Source: Mycobacterium heckeshornense
Lineage (GTDB): Bacteria; Actinomycetota; Actinomycetes; Mycobacteriales; Mycobacteriaceae
Assembly: GCF_016592155.1 (NCBI RefSeq)
Contig: NZ_AP024237.1
Span: 1,302,001-1,366,000 of the forward strand
Length of the DNA stretch: 64,000 nucleotides
Direction of reading: 5' to 3'
The notes beneath the pieces were generated by a model. It ran no database searches. It was given only the letters and a program-made list of their open reading frames with translations, and was not told where the DNA came from. This document shows positions 1-8,759 of the stretch, in pieces. The position numbers and the translations under genes were made by a program. Within the stretch, counting starts at the first letter, position 1, and the number at the start of each line of letters is the position of its first letter.

Positions 1-1297
1 CGCGAGTGCGGTGGTAGATCGGGCGAGCTTGAAGGTCATGCTTGGACATTCGGAAGGCCTTCTCGATGCGCCACAGCTGGTGGTAGGCGTCGATGACGAA
101 CTGCGCGGGTTGTTCGACCAAGTTGGTGGTGTAGCCCTTCCAGCCGGCCAGCGCACGGGTCTTGGCCTCCAAGGCGCGGTTGACCGATTTGGTCGCACCG
201 CTGAGTTGGATGTAGCGGTTGCGCTTGACCGGGGCATGCCCATCCACGGCGCGCTGGGCCTTGGCGATCTGCTCGTCGATGCCGCGCAGGGTGCGCCGGG
301 CCCGGTCATGTCGGTACTGGTAGTAGATGACCCGATCCGGGATACCGCGGGCTTTCTCCGCTGAGGTGGCCGGCCACGGCTGGGTTAACACCAACCCGTC
401 CGGGATGACCTCGTCCGGGTGCTTGGCGCGCCATTCGGCGATCACGTTGGGCAGCAATGAGATCCGGGTTCCCAGAATGAACGACAACCCCGCGGCCTGC
501 AGGGCGACCTGGTTGGCTTCAGAGATCATCCCGGCATCAGCGACCACGGTGACCTCGCTCAAGCGGTGGGCGGTCTTGAACGCGTTGATCACCGGCAACA
601 TGGTCGCGGTCTCGGCCTTGTTGCCCTCGAAGGCAGCCACTGTCAGCGGGAACCCAGTCGCATCGGTCAACAAACCCAGGGTGATCTGTGGATCGAGTCG
701 ACGTTCCTTGGAAAACCCGGGCTCGCGAAACCCATCAACGGCATCGGTTTCAAAGTGCAGGGTGCTCACGTCGTAAAGCACCAGGCTGGCCGGACCCAAC
801 GCAGCGTGCGCTGCACATGCAGCCGAAAGTGCCTGCCGGAATTCGGGTTTGGCGAAAATCGGCAGCCGCCGCTTCACCGTCCGATAGGCCGGCGAATCCA
901 CCCCGGTCTCCGAAAGCACCCGCAGCGCATCGACCTTGCTGGTCGGTTCGATGATTCGGGCGCCCACCAGGTCCCGAAACACCTCATCTCCATCGGTGGC
1001 GGCATCAAAGCCCAGCACCCGATAGGCATGACACAACGCCTCCCACAGGTGCTCAGAACAGGAGCCCACGATCTCCAGCGGCCGGCCACCGCCGGCAGCG
1101 GCCTGCTCGAGTCCCAAGTCCAGGCTCTGCTGACCGGCAGCCACGCGCTGAGCCGCAGCCGCCTTGAGCGCCTCCAGCTGGGCCTCACTGTGCGCCGAGC
1201 CGAGGTGCTCAATCTGGCGCGATCCCCGCCGCGAAGACCACACGATCTGCACCGCGGTTGCTCCCGAGGCCGTCTTCACCGTGCGCACATACGCCAC
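1..1297 (-). CDS. IS1634-family DDE transposase, N-terminal 432 residues (partial)
   Basis: This is the same protein as the complete 505-residue transposase at 57405-58922, cut by the window edge after about 432 codons. It would catalyse cut-and-paste of its own element with an RNase H-fold DDE domain; the first two acidic motifs (YDVSTLHF and VVADAGM) lie inside the visible part. The start is the GTG followed by Ala-Tyr-Val-Arg, as in the complete copy. The gene is probably intact beyond the window, but this cannot be seen. Confidence 0.9.
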   Translation of the reverse strand, partial: MAYVRTVKTASGATAVQIVWSSRRGSRQIEHLGSAHSEAQLEALKAAAAQRVAAGQQSLDLGLEQAAAGGGRPLEIVGSCSEHLWEALCHAYRVLGFDAATDGDEVFRDLVGARIIEPTSKVDALRVLSETGVDSPAYRTVKRRLPIFAKPEFRQALSAACAAHAALGPASLVLYDVSTLHFETDAVDGFREPGFSKERRLDPQITLGLLTDATGFPLTVAAFEGNKAETATMLPVINAFKTAHRLSEVTVVADAGMISEANQVALQAAGLSFILGTRISLLPNVIAEWRAKHPDEVIPDGLVLTQPWPATSAEKARGIPDRVIYYQYRHDRARRTLRGIDEQIAKAQRAVDGHAPVKRNRYIQLSGATKSVNRALEAKTRALAGWKGYTTNLVEQPAQFVIDAYHQLWRIEKAFRMSKHDLQARPIYHRTR

Positions 1298-1409
1298 CAG
1301 CGCACACTAAAGAACTTCAATTAGTGCAGACCTTCCGACCCGCCGCGACCGAAAACCCCAGCTCAGCGACTCGCAACCACCCCGATCCTCCAAAAGTGGC
1401 CCAAGTCAG
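1..1409 (-). mobile_element. IS1634-family element, copy 1, truncated by the window edge
   Basis: The segment is the reverse complement of the complete element at 57293-58937, so this copy lies in the opposite orientation. Its inner end at 1409 reads CTGACTTGGGCCAC on the minus strand, matching the left terminal repeat of the complete copy. The two encoded proteins are identical wherever they overlap, which argues for recent transposition. About 236 bp of the element lie outside the window. Confidence 0.9.
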
Positions 1410-1921
1410 GTCCTTAACGCCACCGTCTTGAAGGCGCGAGCCGCGTGACTGATCCGGAACTCGACAGGGTGCATGTCTTTGCCAAATTCACGCTGTTCAG
1501 TCTTTGGCCCCCAGATCGCGACGTCGAGGTCTGAGCTATGGTGTGCCGCCATCAGCTGTTTACGGATCCACCGCTGACCAGCGTAAAGCTGGGCTGAAAC
1601 CAACACCACATTGGGCCAATCGAGGCCCACGGCTCCGAGCGGGTCGGTCTTAAGCTCGGCCGCCGCTACCCCGAGCACCCGCAGTGCAACGTCGTCGGAC
1701 GGGCGCTGGAGGTAGACCAGGACATCCCAGCCGGCCATCGCCCGATCGCACAGCAAGCCGCCGACCGACACCACAAGCTCGTGGGTGTCGGCTGCCAGTG
1801 CGACGATCCGGTGCCTGATGGACTCGTTGGGGTCACCGCGGTGCAGCCAGGCGCCCCGGGCGCGGGCGTTTGTTAGCGGCCTGGGCTGCATTCGCGCTCC
1901 TCCCATTGCGAAAACATTCAT
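1406..1921 (-). CDS. Hypothetical protein, 3' end replaced by an IS
   Basis: The 171-residue protein is not assigned to a family. It has an Arg-rich N-terminus, a central region with an alternating hydrophobic pattern (HELVVSVGGLLCDRAMAGWD, then WPNVVLVSAQLYAG) and no obvious signal peptide or membrane helix. The TGA stop at 1406-1408 lies inside the terminal repeat of the neighbouring IS, so the natural C-terminus has probably been lost and the reading frame closed by the insertion. The start is the ATG at 1921; in-frame ATGs 5 and 10 codons downstream are alternatives. Confidence 0.55.
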   Translation of the reverse strand: MNVFAMGGARMQPRPLTNARARGAWLHRGDPNESIRHRIVALAADTHELVVSVGGLLCDRAMAGWDVLVYLQRPSDDVALRVLGVAAAELKTDPLGAVGLDWPNVVLVSAQLYAGQRWIRKQLMAAHHSSDLDVAIWGPKTEQREFGKDMHPVEFRISHAARAFKTVALRT

Positions 1922-2005
1922 TACCTTAAATCAAGAATTAGTATTCTCAAAGAGTGTGCCTACCGCGCGGACACTGTGGGGGCTTATACGCTTGGGTGTG
2001 GCGGT

Positions 2006-2632
2006 CTAAGACTCCGGGGTCCGCCGAGAACGAGCCATACGGTCGTCGGTCAGCCCCCTGATGAGGAAAGGCCGAACGAAATCCGCGACCGCATCGTCGT
2101 CGTGCATATCGATCCTCGGCGATGGAGTATTGAACAACGAGAACAAGATCCGTGCGATCCACTCACCCGCGGCTGCCACGTCAAGATCCTTGCGAACCTC
2201 TCCGGTCAGCTTTGCCGCCACCAAATAGGGTGCAATGAAGTCACTACATTCTTGGAGCAGGACCGCCGCGTTCCGGGTCAGCAGCACGTTGACTTCCTCT
2301 TCGTCGAAGTACTTTTCGGGCTCGACCACCCTTCGCGCCTGCGTGACGAAGACACATGCCCTTACCAATTGGTCTTCCAGCGTCTCGCCCCGGTTCACTA
2401 CCTTCGCCATGTTGCGGTAGAAGCGCTGGGATGCTGCCTCGGCACAAGCCTCTACGATTGCGGCCTTGTCCTTGAAGTACTCGTAGACGGTGCTACGTGA
2501 GACCTCAGCCTCGCGAGCGATGTCCACGATCGTGGTTTTGCGAAGCCCGTAGGTACGAAAGCACGCGAACGCGCCCGCGATGATTGCCTCACGAGTTTCG
2601 ATCGCCGTCGCCTGAGTCATACTGACGACCAT
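2006..2632 (-). CDS. TetR-family transcriptional regulator
   Basis: The 208-residue protein has a typical TetR N-terminal DNA-binding domain at residues 14-60, with the turn and recognition helix around TTIVDIAREAEVSRSTVYEYF, followed by an all-helical ligand-binding domain. It starts 6 bp after the stop of the Ltp2-like gene, so it is the last gene of the catabolic operon. By family habit it would repress that operon and the divergent ALDH/CoA-transferase genes until a CoA ester or steroid intermediate binds. A candidate operator is the inverted repeat at 8753-8777. ATG codons at 2632 and 2620 are both possible starts. Confidence 0.85.
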   Translation of the reverse strand: MVVSMTQATAIETREAIIAGAFACFRTYGLRKTTIVDIAREAEVSRSTVYEYFKDKAAIVEACAEAASQRFYRNMAKVVNRGETLEDQLVRACVFVTQARRVVEPEKYFDEEEVNVLLTRNAAVLLQECSDFIAPYLVAAKLTGEVRKDLDVAAAGEWIARILFSLFNTPSPRIDMHDDDAVADFVRPFLIRGLTDDRMARSRRTPES

Positions 2633-2638
2633 AGGCCA

Positions 2639-3802
2639 CTACCCGGGTGCCAGGATGAGACCACTCGTCGGTACCCCGGTGCCTGATGTCACGAGCACGT
2701 GCTCGACTCCGTCGACCTGGTTGCATGACGTGCCGCGCACTTGTCGAACAGCCTCGGTGATGCCATTCATTCCGTGGATGTACGCCTCACCGAGGAGGCC
2801 GCCGTTGGTGTTGATCGGCAGCGAGCCACCAAGCGACAAGTCCTCGATCGAGACGAAGTCTTTGGCCTCCCCCCGGCCGCAGAAGCCAAGCTCTTCGAGC
2901 TGGGTAAACACGAACGGTGTGAAATGATCATAGAGGAAAGCAGTTTGGATATCCGCCGGTTTCAACCCAGAGTCGCGCCAGAGCTGCTTGCCGACGACAC
3001 CCATTTCCGGCAGCCCGGTAATGTCCGCGCGGTAATAGCTGGTCATCACCTCGCCGTCGTAGGCCGCGCCTTGCGCTGCAGCAGTGATAACTGCTGGGGG
3101 CTGGGCCAGGTCCCGTGCTCGTTCGAGACTGGTGACGACGATCGCGACGCCGCCGTCGCTCTCTTGGCAGCAGTCCAGCAACCGCAACACCGGTTCGATA
3201 ATCCACCGAGATTTCTGATGGTCCTCGAGCGTGATCGGGCGCTGGTAGAACCAAGCATCAGGATTGGTCGCGGCGTGTTTACGGTCGATCACCGAGATCT
3301 TGCCAAAGTCCTCGTTGGTGACGCCATAGGTGGACATGTATCGCTGCGCGTGCAGCGCCACCCATCCGGCCGGTGTCACGAGGCCGAACGGCGCGTACGG
3401 GGCGAGCCACAGCGGGGGAGCGCTCATCTGCCGCCCGGCTCCTCCGAAGCGAAACCCGGACCGTTCATTGAACGCGCGGTAGCACACGACAACATTGGCG
3501 GCACCCGTGGCAACGGCCATCGCGGCTTGCATAACGGTCCCGGCGGCAGCACCACCGCCGTGCGGAACACGGGTGAAGAAGGTGAGATCGGCAATGCCGA
3601 CGTTGCGGGCAACCGCGATTTCCTCGTTCTCGTCGACAGTGAAGGTGACCATGCCATCGACATCGGCCGGTGTAAGCCCGGCGTCGTCTAGCGCGGCCTT
3701 AACGGCTTCGCATGCCAGCTGCAATTCGCTACGGCCCGACTGCTTCGAAAATTCGGTTTGGCCGATGCCCGCAATCGCGGCTTTACCGCCGAAGCTGCTC
3801 AC
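2639..3802 (-). CDS. Ltp2-like thiolase-fold aldolase (steroid side-chain retro-aldol lyase)
   Basis: The 387-residue protein matches the length and sequence character of M. tuberculosis Ltp2 (Rv3540c) throughout: an N-terminus like AAIAGIGQTEFSKQSGRSEL, the central RLLDCCQESDGGVAIV, and the C-terminal LGEAYIHGMNGI and VTSGTGVPTSG blocks. Ltp2 cleaves the 17-hydroxy C3 side-chain CoA thioester of cholesterol in a retro-aldol reaction and works in complex with a DUF35 protein, here encoded at 5377-5778. The GTG start overlaps the MaoC stop as GTGA, showing translational coupling. The substrate is inferred; it may be another sterol or a branched terpenoid. Confidence 0.88.
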   Translation of the reverse strand: MSSFGGKAAIAGIGQTEFSKQSGRSELQLACEAVKAALDDAGLTPADVDGMVTFTVDENEEIAVARNVGIADLTFFTRVPHGGGAAAGTVMQAAMAVATGAANVVVCYRAFNERSGFRFGGAGRQMSAPPLWLAPYAPFGLVTPAGWVALHAQRYMSTYGVTNEDFGKISVIDRKHAATNPDAWFYQRPITLEDHQKSRWIIEPVLRLLDCCQESDGGVAIVVTSLERARDLAQPPAVITAAAQGAAYDGEVMTSYYRADITGLPEMGVVGKQLWRDSGLKPADIQTAFLYDHFTPFVFTQLEELGFCGRGEAKDFVSIEDLSLGGSLPINTNGGLLGEAYIHGMNGITEAVRQVRGTSCNQVDGVEHVLVTSGTGVPTSGLILAPG

Positions 3803-4251
3803 GCCCCGGCTCCGTCGAGGAAGCTCAGCTGCGCGGTGCCTGTTACATGGTCGCCAAGACTAGTGGTGCCCTTGAACGTCACCTCGACAAGGCCTTCTGT
3901 GGCACCGGATGTCTTGCCGGTCACGGTACCGGTAAATCGAAGGGTGTCATCTGGGTACGCCGGGACGCCGAGCCGGATTGACAGCCTTCTAACCATCGCC
4001 TCTGGTCCCGCCCAGTCGTGCAGGAATTTCACACATAAACCGTTCGTGGTGAGGATGTTCATGAAAATGTCTTTGGAGCCTTGGGCGATGGCGAAGTCCC
4101 GGTCGTGATGTACCGGCATGTAGTCCCGGGAGGCGATGGCGCCCGCGACAATGAGTGTCGTGGTTACCGGCACCTCCATCGGGGTGACGTCGTCACCGAT
4201 TTCAATCGAGTTCCACGCCAACGTATGGGTGCGGCTTATCGCGGAGGTCAT
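3799..4251 (-). CDS. MaoC-like hydratase, ChsH1-type catalytic subunit
   Basis: The 150-residue single hot-dog protein is similar in size to ChsH1 (Rv3541c, 129 residues). It carries the hydratase signature as SRDYMPVHHDRDFA, with the Asp and His expected to activate water. ChsH1 pairs with the MaoC domain of ChsH2 to hydrate the side-chain enoyl-CoA; the likely partner here is the 5778-6326 product. The chosen ATG at 4251 overlaps the upstream acyl-CoA dehydrogenase stop as ATGA; the longer upstream reading frame only runs through that dehydrogenase gene. Confidence 0.85.
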   Translation of the reverse strand: MTSAISRTHTLAWNSIEIGDDVTPMEVPVTTTLIVAGAIASRDYMPVHHDRDFAIAQGSKDIFMNILTTNGLCVKFLHDWAGPEAMVRRLSIRLGVPAYPDDTLRFTGTVTGKTSGATEGLVEVTFKGTTSLGDHVTGTAQLSFLDGAGA

Positions 4252-5360
4252 TGATTTCCTTCCGGGTAGGTGCTGCCAAGGTGTGCCAGCTGATGTGATG
4301 CTGAGCCTAGAGTGAGTTCGATTTGCTTGGCCCACACGAAGTATCGCCACAGCGGATAGGTAATGTCGATGCCGATGCCTCCATGTACCTGCTGAGCGGT
4401 CGCGGCCACCCGGGCGCCGGCCTCTGCAGCCCAGAACTTGGCGATTGCCGCTGCCCGATCGACAGGGCGGTTTTCTGACACCAGCCATGCGGCATACCAG
4501 GTGGTCCAGCGGATCGCCTCTACATCGATGAACGCGTCGGCCATCCGCTGCTGGACCGCCTGAAAGGAACCTATGGGCCGTCCGAACTGTTCGCGCTCGC
4601 TGGTGTAGGACGCCGCTATTCGCAGAGCACGCTCAGTTACACCAAGCTGAAGCGCCGCGAGCCCGATGATTGCTCGTGAGTACAACAGGCCGACCGCCTC
4701 TGGCCCGGCGTCGAGACGATTGCTGGCGGGCACAACCGCGCCGTCAAGGACAACTTCGGCGAACGGTTCGCCGTTTGTGGTTTTGACGGGCTCTACATGC
4801 ACACCAGCGGATCCGACATCGAGGACAAAGAGGCCAGGTGCGCTGTCACAGGTAGCGCTCACAACGATTGCGTCGGCCAGCTGCGCTGCAGGCACAAGTT
4901 CCTTCGTGCCGTCGAGACGCCAGGTCGCGCCGTCGTGCCGGGCTGTCGTCGCGGGTCGGGTGGGGTCGGATCGGTTCGGCTCTGATATTGCTGCGGTCAG
5001 GATCCTGCTGCCGTCGACGACACCGGGAAGGTATCTTTGCTTCAGTTGCGGTCCCCCATGGCGTGCGATGGTGTCGGCACCGAGCAGCAGTGTCGGGTAG
5101 GCCGGGATCGGTGCGACACTCCAGCCTATTTCCACAAGCAGCATCGTCAGCTCAAGGAATCCCCTGCCGCTCCCGCCGACCGATTCCGGCAAGGCGATGC
5201 CGAGCAGGTCGGCTGAAGCCAGCTCGCGCCAGAGCGCTGGATCGTAACGAACGTCGCCCGCTTCGACCTCGGTCAGGTGTTGCGGCGTGGCGCGATGCTC
5301 GAATAGATGCCGGGCAACCTTGCCAACGGCTTCCTGTTCCTCGCTGAAGGTGAAATCCAT
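4248..5360 (-). CDS. Acyl-CoA dehydrogenase, FadE28/ChsE1-like subunit
   Basis: The 370-residue flavoprotein has the N-terminal helical domain (FTFSEEQEAVGKVARHLFEH), a middle beta domain (AAISEPNRSDPTRPA) and a C-terminal helical domain with the FAD-contact pattern TSEREQFGRPIGSFQAVQQ and QVHGGIGI. Short, diverged acyl-CoA dehydrogenases of this kind form alpha2beta2 heterotetramers with a second FadE in mycobacterial steroid side-chain degradation, and the probable partner is the 6339-7529 product. It sits 16 bp after the DUF35 gene and overlaps the next gene by ATGA. Confidence 0.85.
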   Translation of the reverse strand: MDFTFSEEQEAVGKVARHLFEHRATPQHLTEVEAGDVRYDPALWRELASADLLGIALPESVGGSGRGFLELTMLLVEIGWSVAPIPAYPTLLLGADTIARHGGPQLKQRYLPGVVDGSRILTAAISEPNRSDPTRPATTARHDGATWRLDGTKELVPAAQLADAIVVSATCDSAPGLFVLDVGSAGVHVEPVKTTNGEPFAEVVLDGAVVPASNRLDAGPEAVGLLYSRAIIGLAALQLGVTERALRIAASYTSEREQFGRPIGSFQAVQQRMADAFIDVEAIRWTTWYAAWLVSENRPVDRAAAIAKFWAAEAGARVAATAQQVHGGIGIDITYPLWRYFVWAKQIELTLGSASHQLAHLGSTYPEGNQ

Positions 5361-5376
5361 TTGCGGCTCCCGTCGG

Positions 5377-5778
5377 TCAGCGAGCGGGACGAAACTGGTG
5401 CAGTACCAGTTCGCCGTCGTTGAACGTCTCGTAGAACACCTCGACAGGCATCCCGGTCCGAACGTCGTTCGCGTCGACTTCGCGCAAGTTTGACACGATT
5501 CGTACGCCTTCGGCGAGCTCGACCAGGACGACGATGTAGGGGTATTCGAAGAAGGGCAATGGCGGGTATTGCGGCATCACATAGCTGTAAACGGTTCCGC
5601 GCCCGACTGATTCGATTGTGTCCCAGTTGAGCGACTGGCAGTTGGCGCACATCGGTCGCGGTGGCATGCGTAACGTCTTGCAGTCAGCGCAGCGCTGGAT
5701 AAGCAATTTGTGGACGCGCAAACCGTCGTAAAAAAACTCGTTATCGCGGTTGATCGTTGGTGCTAGACGATTTGCCAT
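5377..5778 (-). CDS. DUF35/OB-fold zinc-ribbon protein, split ChsH2 C-terminal half
   Basis: The 133-residue protein has a zinc ribbon with two CxxC pairs (RCADCKTLRMPPRPMCANCQ, about residues 31-51) followed by an OB-fold domain (GRGTVYSYVMPQYPP...). In M. tuberculosis the equivalent domain is the C-terminal half of ChsH2 (Rv3542c) and binds Ltp2 to form the active aldolase. Here it is a free-standing gene whose ATG overlaps the upstream MaoC stop by one base (TGATG), so it remains co-translated with its former fusion partner. Confidence 0.85.
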   Translation of the reverse strand: MANRLAPTINRDNEFFYDGLRVHKLLIQRCADCKTLRMPPRPMCANCQSLNWDTIESVGRGTVYSYVMPQYPPLPFFEYPYIVVLVELAEGVRIVSNLREVDANDVRTGMPVEVFYETFNDGELVLHQFRPAR

Positions 5779-6326
5779 CAGCTACCCGGCTTGAATCGGA
5801 GGGTGCGAAACCGCTGGCGGCCAATGATTTCGCCGCTCTGATCGCGGTAGGTGGTTATCCAGGTGACGAAGAACCCACTACCCATCGCCGTCTTCTTCTC
5901 ATCAGAAATCGTCTCGAAGACTGTTTCTGCTGTGATCTCGTCGCCGACGCGAGGGTAGCGCTCGATTTCGAATTCGGAATTCGTCGCCACGGTTCCGGTG
6001 TAGCCAGCGTCGGCGAGGAATTGCAGCGGGTTGTTTTTGATCTCGACCGGAACACCGCCGCGTTCCCGGATTCCGGCCAGTTTCGGCGGCGCCATCGTCC
6101 AACTTTGCAGCATCACCGGTGGCGAAACGAGGTCGCCGTAGCGGGACTGCTTCGCCCATTCGGTGTCGAGATATGCCGGATTCATGTCACCGAGCGCGTA
6201 AGCCCAGTGCCGGATCATTGCGGCGTTCACCGGATCAGGGGCCTTCACCGGCTGACCATCGCTGATGGGTTGGCCGACTAGCGCGTCGAGGCGTTGTCGC
6301 AGTTCGTTTTTCGACTGGTCGGTCAC
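5778..6326 (-). CDS. MaoC-like hydratase subunit, split ChsH2 N-terminal half
   Basis: The 182-residue hot-dog protein aligns in position and character with the N-terminal MaoC half of ChsH2. The catalytic loop reads ALGDMNPAYLDTEWA: the usual His after NP is replaced by Ala-Tyr, so this subunit is probably non-catalytic and structural, completing the substrate tunnel of the catalytic 3799-4251 subunit. It lies 12 bp after the 6339-7529 dehydrogenase and overlaps the DUF35 gene by one base. Confidence 0.83.
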   Translation of the reverse strand: MTDQSKNELRQRLDALVGQPISDGQPVKAPDPVNAAMIRHWAYALGDMNPAYLDTEWAKQSRYGDLVSPPVMLQSWTMAPPKLAGIRERGGVPVEIKNNPLQFLADAGYTGTVATNSEFEIERYPRVGDEITAETVFETISDEKKTAMGSGFFVTWITTYRDQSGEIIGRQRFRTLRFKPGS

Positions 6327-6338
6327 TGATCAACCTCT

Positions 6339-7529
6339 CTACTTGGATGCGTCAGCTCGTTGGTCGCGAGGTGCTCGCGGCATGCCAAGGCCAGCCATGG
6401 CAATGATGTCCCGTTGCAACTCGTTAGCCCCGCCGCCGAACGTGTTGATCACTGCGAGGCGATAGGCCTGTTCGAGCTCACCACGCAGCGGGGCGTCCGC
6501 GCCCTTCCGGGTGCCGTGTTCTCCCAGGACCTCAAGCAGTTCCCTGGCGACTTGTTGAGTTAGCTCCGTTCCGAATACTTTGGCCGCCGACGCCTCACCC
6601 ATGCTAATTCCGCCAGCGGTAATCGCGGAGTTCACACGCAAATTGAGCAGACGGTAGGCGGCTACCTGCGCCTCTACCCGGGCGAGCGTGTGCTGGACCC
6701 ATGACTGGTCGATGACGAATCCCTCATCGAGGGGGGTGGTCTTAGCCCAGGCGAGGGTTTTCTCGAATAACGGCTCGAGCGCGCCGAGGTTGCCTAGAGC
6801 GGCGCGCTCCAAGTTGAGCTGGTTGGTGACGAGTTTCCATCCGTCATTCTCGCGCCCGACGATGGCGCTGGCCGGCACCCGAACATTGTCGTAAAACGTG
6901 TAGTAGGTGGACACGCCGGGCATCGTGTGCAACGGTTTCCACGAGAATCCGGGCGCACTGGTCGGGACAATGAAGAGCGTGATTCCCTTGTGCTTCTTGG
7001 CCTGGGGGTCGGTGCGCGCCGCCAGCCAAATGTAGTCGGCATATTCGGCGCCACTGGTGAATATCTTCGAGCCGTTGATGGCGTAGTGGTCGCCGTCGCG
7101 TACTGCCGTCGTCCGCAACGACGCGAGATCACTGCCTGCACCGGGTTCGGAATAGCCGATTGCGAAATCTACAGTGCCGCTGAGGATCGCAGGTAAGAAT
7201 CGCTTTTTCTGCTCGTCGGTACCGAATTGTATGAGGGTCGGACCCACGGTGTTGAGAGTGATCAATGGTAGCGGAGCGTTCACGCGCCGGGCCTCTTCGG
7301 CAAAGATGTACTGCTCGATTGCCGTGAGCCCGCCGCCGCCGTATTCGGTCGGCCACGCCACGCCGAGTAATCCCGCCTCGCCGAGCGCGCGCCTGCATTC
7401 GGCAACTGCCGCGCCCCCTTCAACTTGACCAGATATCGCCGCTCGCCGTTCGGGTGTCATCACGGCTTCAAGGCGCGCGCGGAAGTCCTTGCGGAGCTTT
7501 TCCTGCTCGGGGGTGAAATCGAAGTCCAT
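6339..7529 (-). CDS. Acyl-CoA dehydrogenase, FadE29/ChsE2-like subunit
   Basis: The 396-residue protein is a full-length acyl-CoA dehydrogenase: N-terminal FTPEQEKLRKDFRARLEAV, mid-domain GYSEPGAGSDLASLRTTAVR, and C-terminal NTFGGGANELQRDIIAMAGL, in which FGGGANE replaces the common YEGTNE, as in actinobacterial steroid FadEs. It should oxidise the side-chain acyl-CoA to the enoyl-CoA together with the 4248-5360 subunit. The start is 3 bp after the P450 stop, so the two genes are coupled. Confidence 0.88.
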   Translation of the reverse strand: MDFDFTPEQEKLRKDFRARLEAVMTPERRAAISGQVEGGAAVAECRRALGEAGLLGVAWPTEYGGGGLTAIEQYIFAEEARRVNAPLPLITLNTVGPTLIQFGTDEQKKRFLPAILSGTVDFAIGYSEPGAGSDLASLRTTAVRDGDHYAINGSKIFTSGAEYADYIWLAARTDPQAKKHKGITLFIVPTSAPGFSWKPLHTMPGVSTYYTFYDNVRVPASAIVGRENDGWKLVTNQLNLERAALGNLGALEPLFEKTLAWAKTTPLDEGFVIDQSWVQHTLARVEAQVAAYRLLNLRVNSAITAGGISMGEASAAKVFGTELTQQVARELLEVLGEHGTRKGADAPLRGELEQAYRLAVINTFGGGANELQRDIIAMAGLGMPRAPRDQRADASK

Positions 7530-7532
7530 CAG

Positions 7533-8759
7533 TTACCGATTCGTCCTTAATTTGACTGGCATGCGTTTGACGCCGGGCACCATCGTGGCGCGCAACCGCG
7601 TAACGTCGCCCGCGAGTTCGATGCTCGGATATGTGCCCAGCAGTACCTCGAACATCACCCTGGCCTCCAGACGCGCCAGCTGAGCGCCCAGACAGGAATG
7701 CTCGCCACAACCGAAAGCAATGTGCGGGTTCGGGTTACGGGTTATGTCAAATTCTTCCGCGGTCGGCCCAAAGATGTCTTCGTCGCGATTGGCGGCGCCA
7801 TACAGCATCACCACGGTCTCGCCCCTTTTGATCAGTTGACCGCGGATCTCGATGTCCTCGGTCGCTTGGCGCGCCATATGTGTCACCGGACTGGTATAGC
7901 GGAGCATCTCTTCGACAGCGCAGGGAATCAGCGTTGGGTCCCGGCGGAGTTTTGCGAACTGCTCGGGGTGCTCGATCAAGGCCAGCGTGCCCAGAGCAAT
8001 GAGGTTGCGGGTCGTTTCATTGCCAGCCACCAGAAGAAGGAACGAAAAGTTCAGCAGGTCCTCGTCGCTGAGGCGTTCGCCGTCGACTTCAGCGGCAGCC
8101 AACACGCTGAGCAAGTCTTCCCGGCCGCTGACCTCGCCTGAACGGCGGGCCGCGATCAGCTGGGTGAAGTAGCTGTATAACTCGCCCAGGGCCACAACGG
8201 GATCGAGTTCTATATCGGGATCGGCCGTTCCGACCGCCGCATCCGACCAGGCCCGGAACTGCTCCCAGTCGTCGGGTGGTGCACCGAGCATCTCGGCGAT
8301 CATCCGGGTCGGCAGCGGAGCGGCGACCTCTTCGGCGAACTCAAGGGAGCCGGAAACGTCCAGGCCGTCGAAGATGCCGTTGACGATCTCCCGAACCTTC
8401 GGCTCCAGCAGTGTCACGCGTCGGCGAGTGAACCCTGCGTTGATGAGCTTACGCAGCTGCCGGTGTCGTGGAGGGTCGGTGAAGATCAGGCTGCCTTCCT
8501 GCACCGGCTCGGGTTGTTCGGGATCGGGAATCGTGATCCCCTTGGTCGAGGAAAACAGGTGCGGCTGGGTGGAGACAAACCGCACATCCTCGTACTTGAG
8601 CAGCGCCCAGAAGTTCGTGACGTCGTTCCACACCACCGGAGAGGTCGCCCGAAGTTCGCGATATGCCGGGTAGGGATCACCCGCGTAGAAGTCGGGTGAG
8701 TGCAAAGGAACTGTTGTCGTGCGCACCGTGGCCCCTCTCGACATCAGCGAGTCAGACAT
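7533..8759 (-). CDS. Cytochrome P450, CYP125/CYP142-like
   Basis: The 408-residue P450 shows the I-helix AGNETTR (residues 245-251), the ExxR pair (E284, R287) and the heme-binding FGCGEHSCLG with ligand Cys356. As first gene of an igr-like operon it occupies the place of CYP125, which oxidises the terminal methyl of the sterol side chain to the carboxylic acid; the CYP family cannot be assigned by eye. Start choice is open: ATG at 8759 lies in the inverted repeat and has no clear ribosome site, while an in-frame GTG at 8726 is preceded by GAGAGGG. Confidence 0.88.
   Translation of the reverse strand: MSDSLMSRGATVRTTTVPLHSPDFYAGDPYPAYRELRATSPVVWNDVTNFWALLKYEDVRFVSTQPHLFSSTKGITIPDPEQPEPVQEGSLIFTDPPRHRQLRKLINAGFTRRRVTLLEPKVREIVNGIFDGLDVSGSLEFAEEVAAPLPTRMIAEMLGAPPDDWEQFRAWSDAAVGTADPDIELDPVVALGELYSYFTQLIAARRSGEVSGREDLLSVLAAAEVDGERLSDEDLLNFSFLLLVAGNETTRNLIALGTLALIEHPEQFAKLRRDPTLIPCAVEEMLRYTSPVTHMARQATEDIEIRGQLIKRGETVVMLYGAANRDEDIFGPTAEEFDITRNPNPHIAFGCGEHSCLGAQLARLEARVMFEVLLGTYPSIELAGDVTRLRATMVPGVKRMPVKLRTNR

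Noticed and set aside
2741..3691. Long plus-strand open frame opposite the Ltp2-like gene
   Set aside because: It is antisense to a well-supported thiolase gene, has no family resemblance and fits the usual high-GC third-codon-position shadow.
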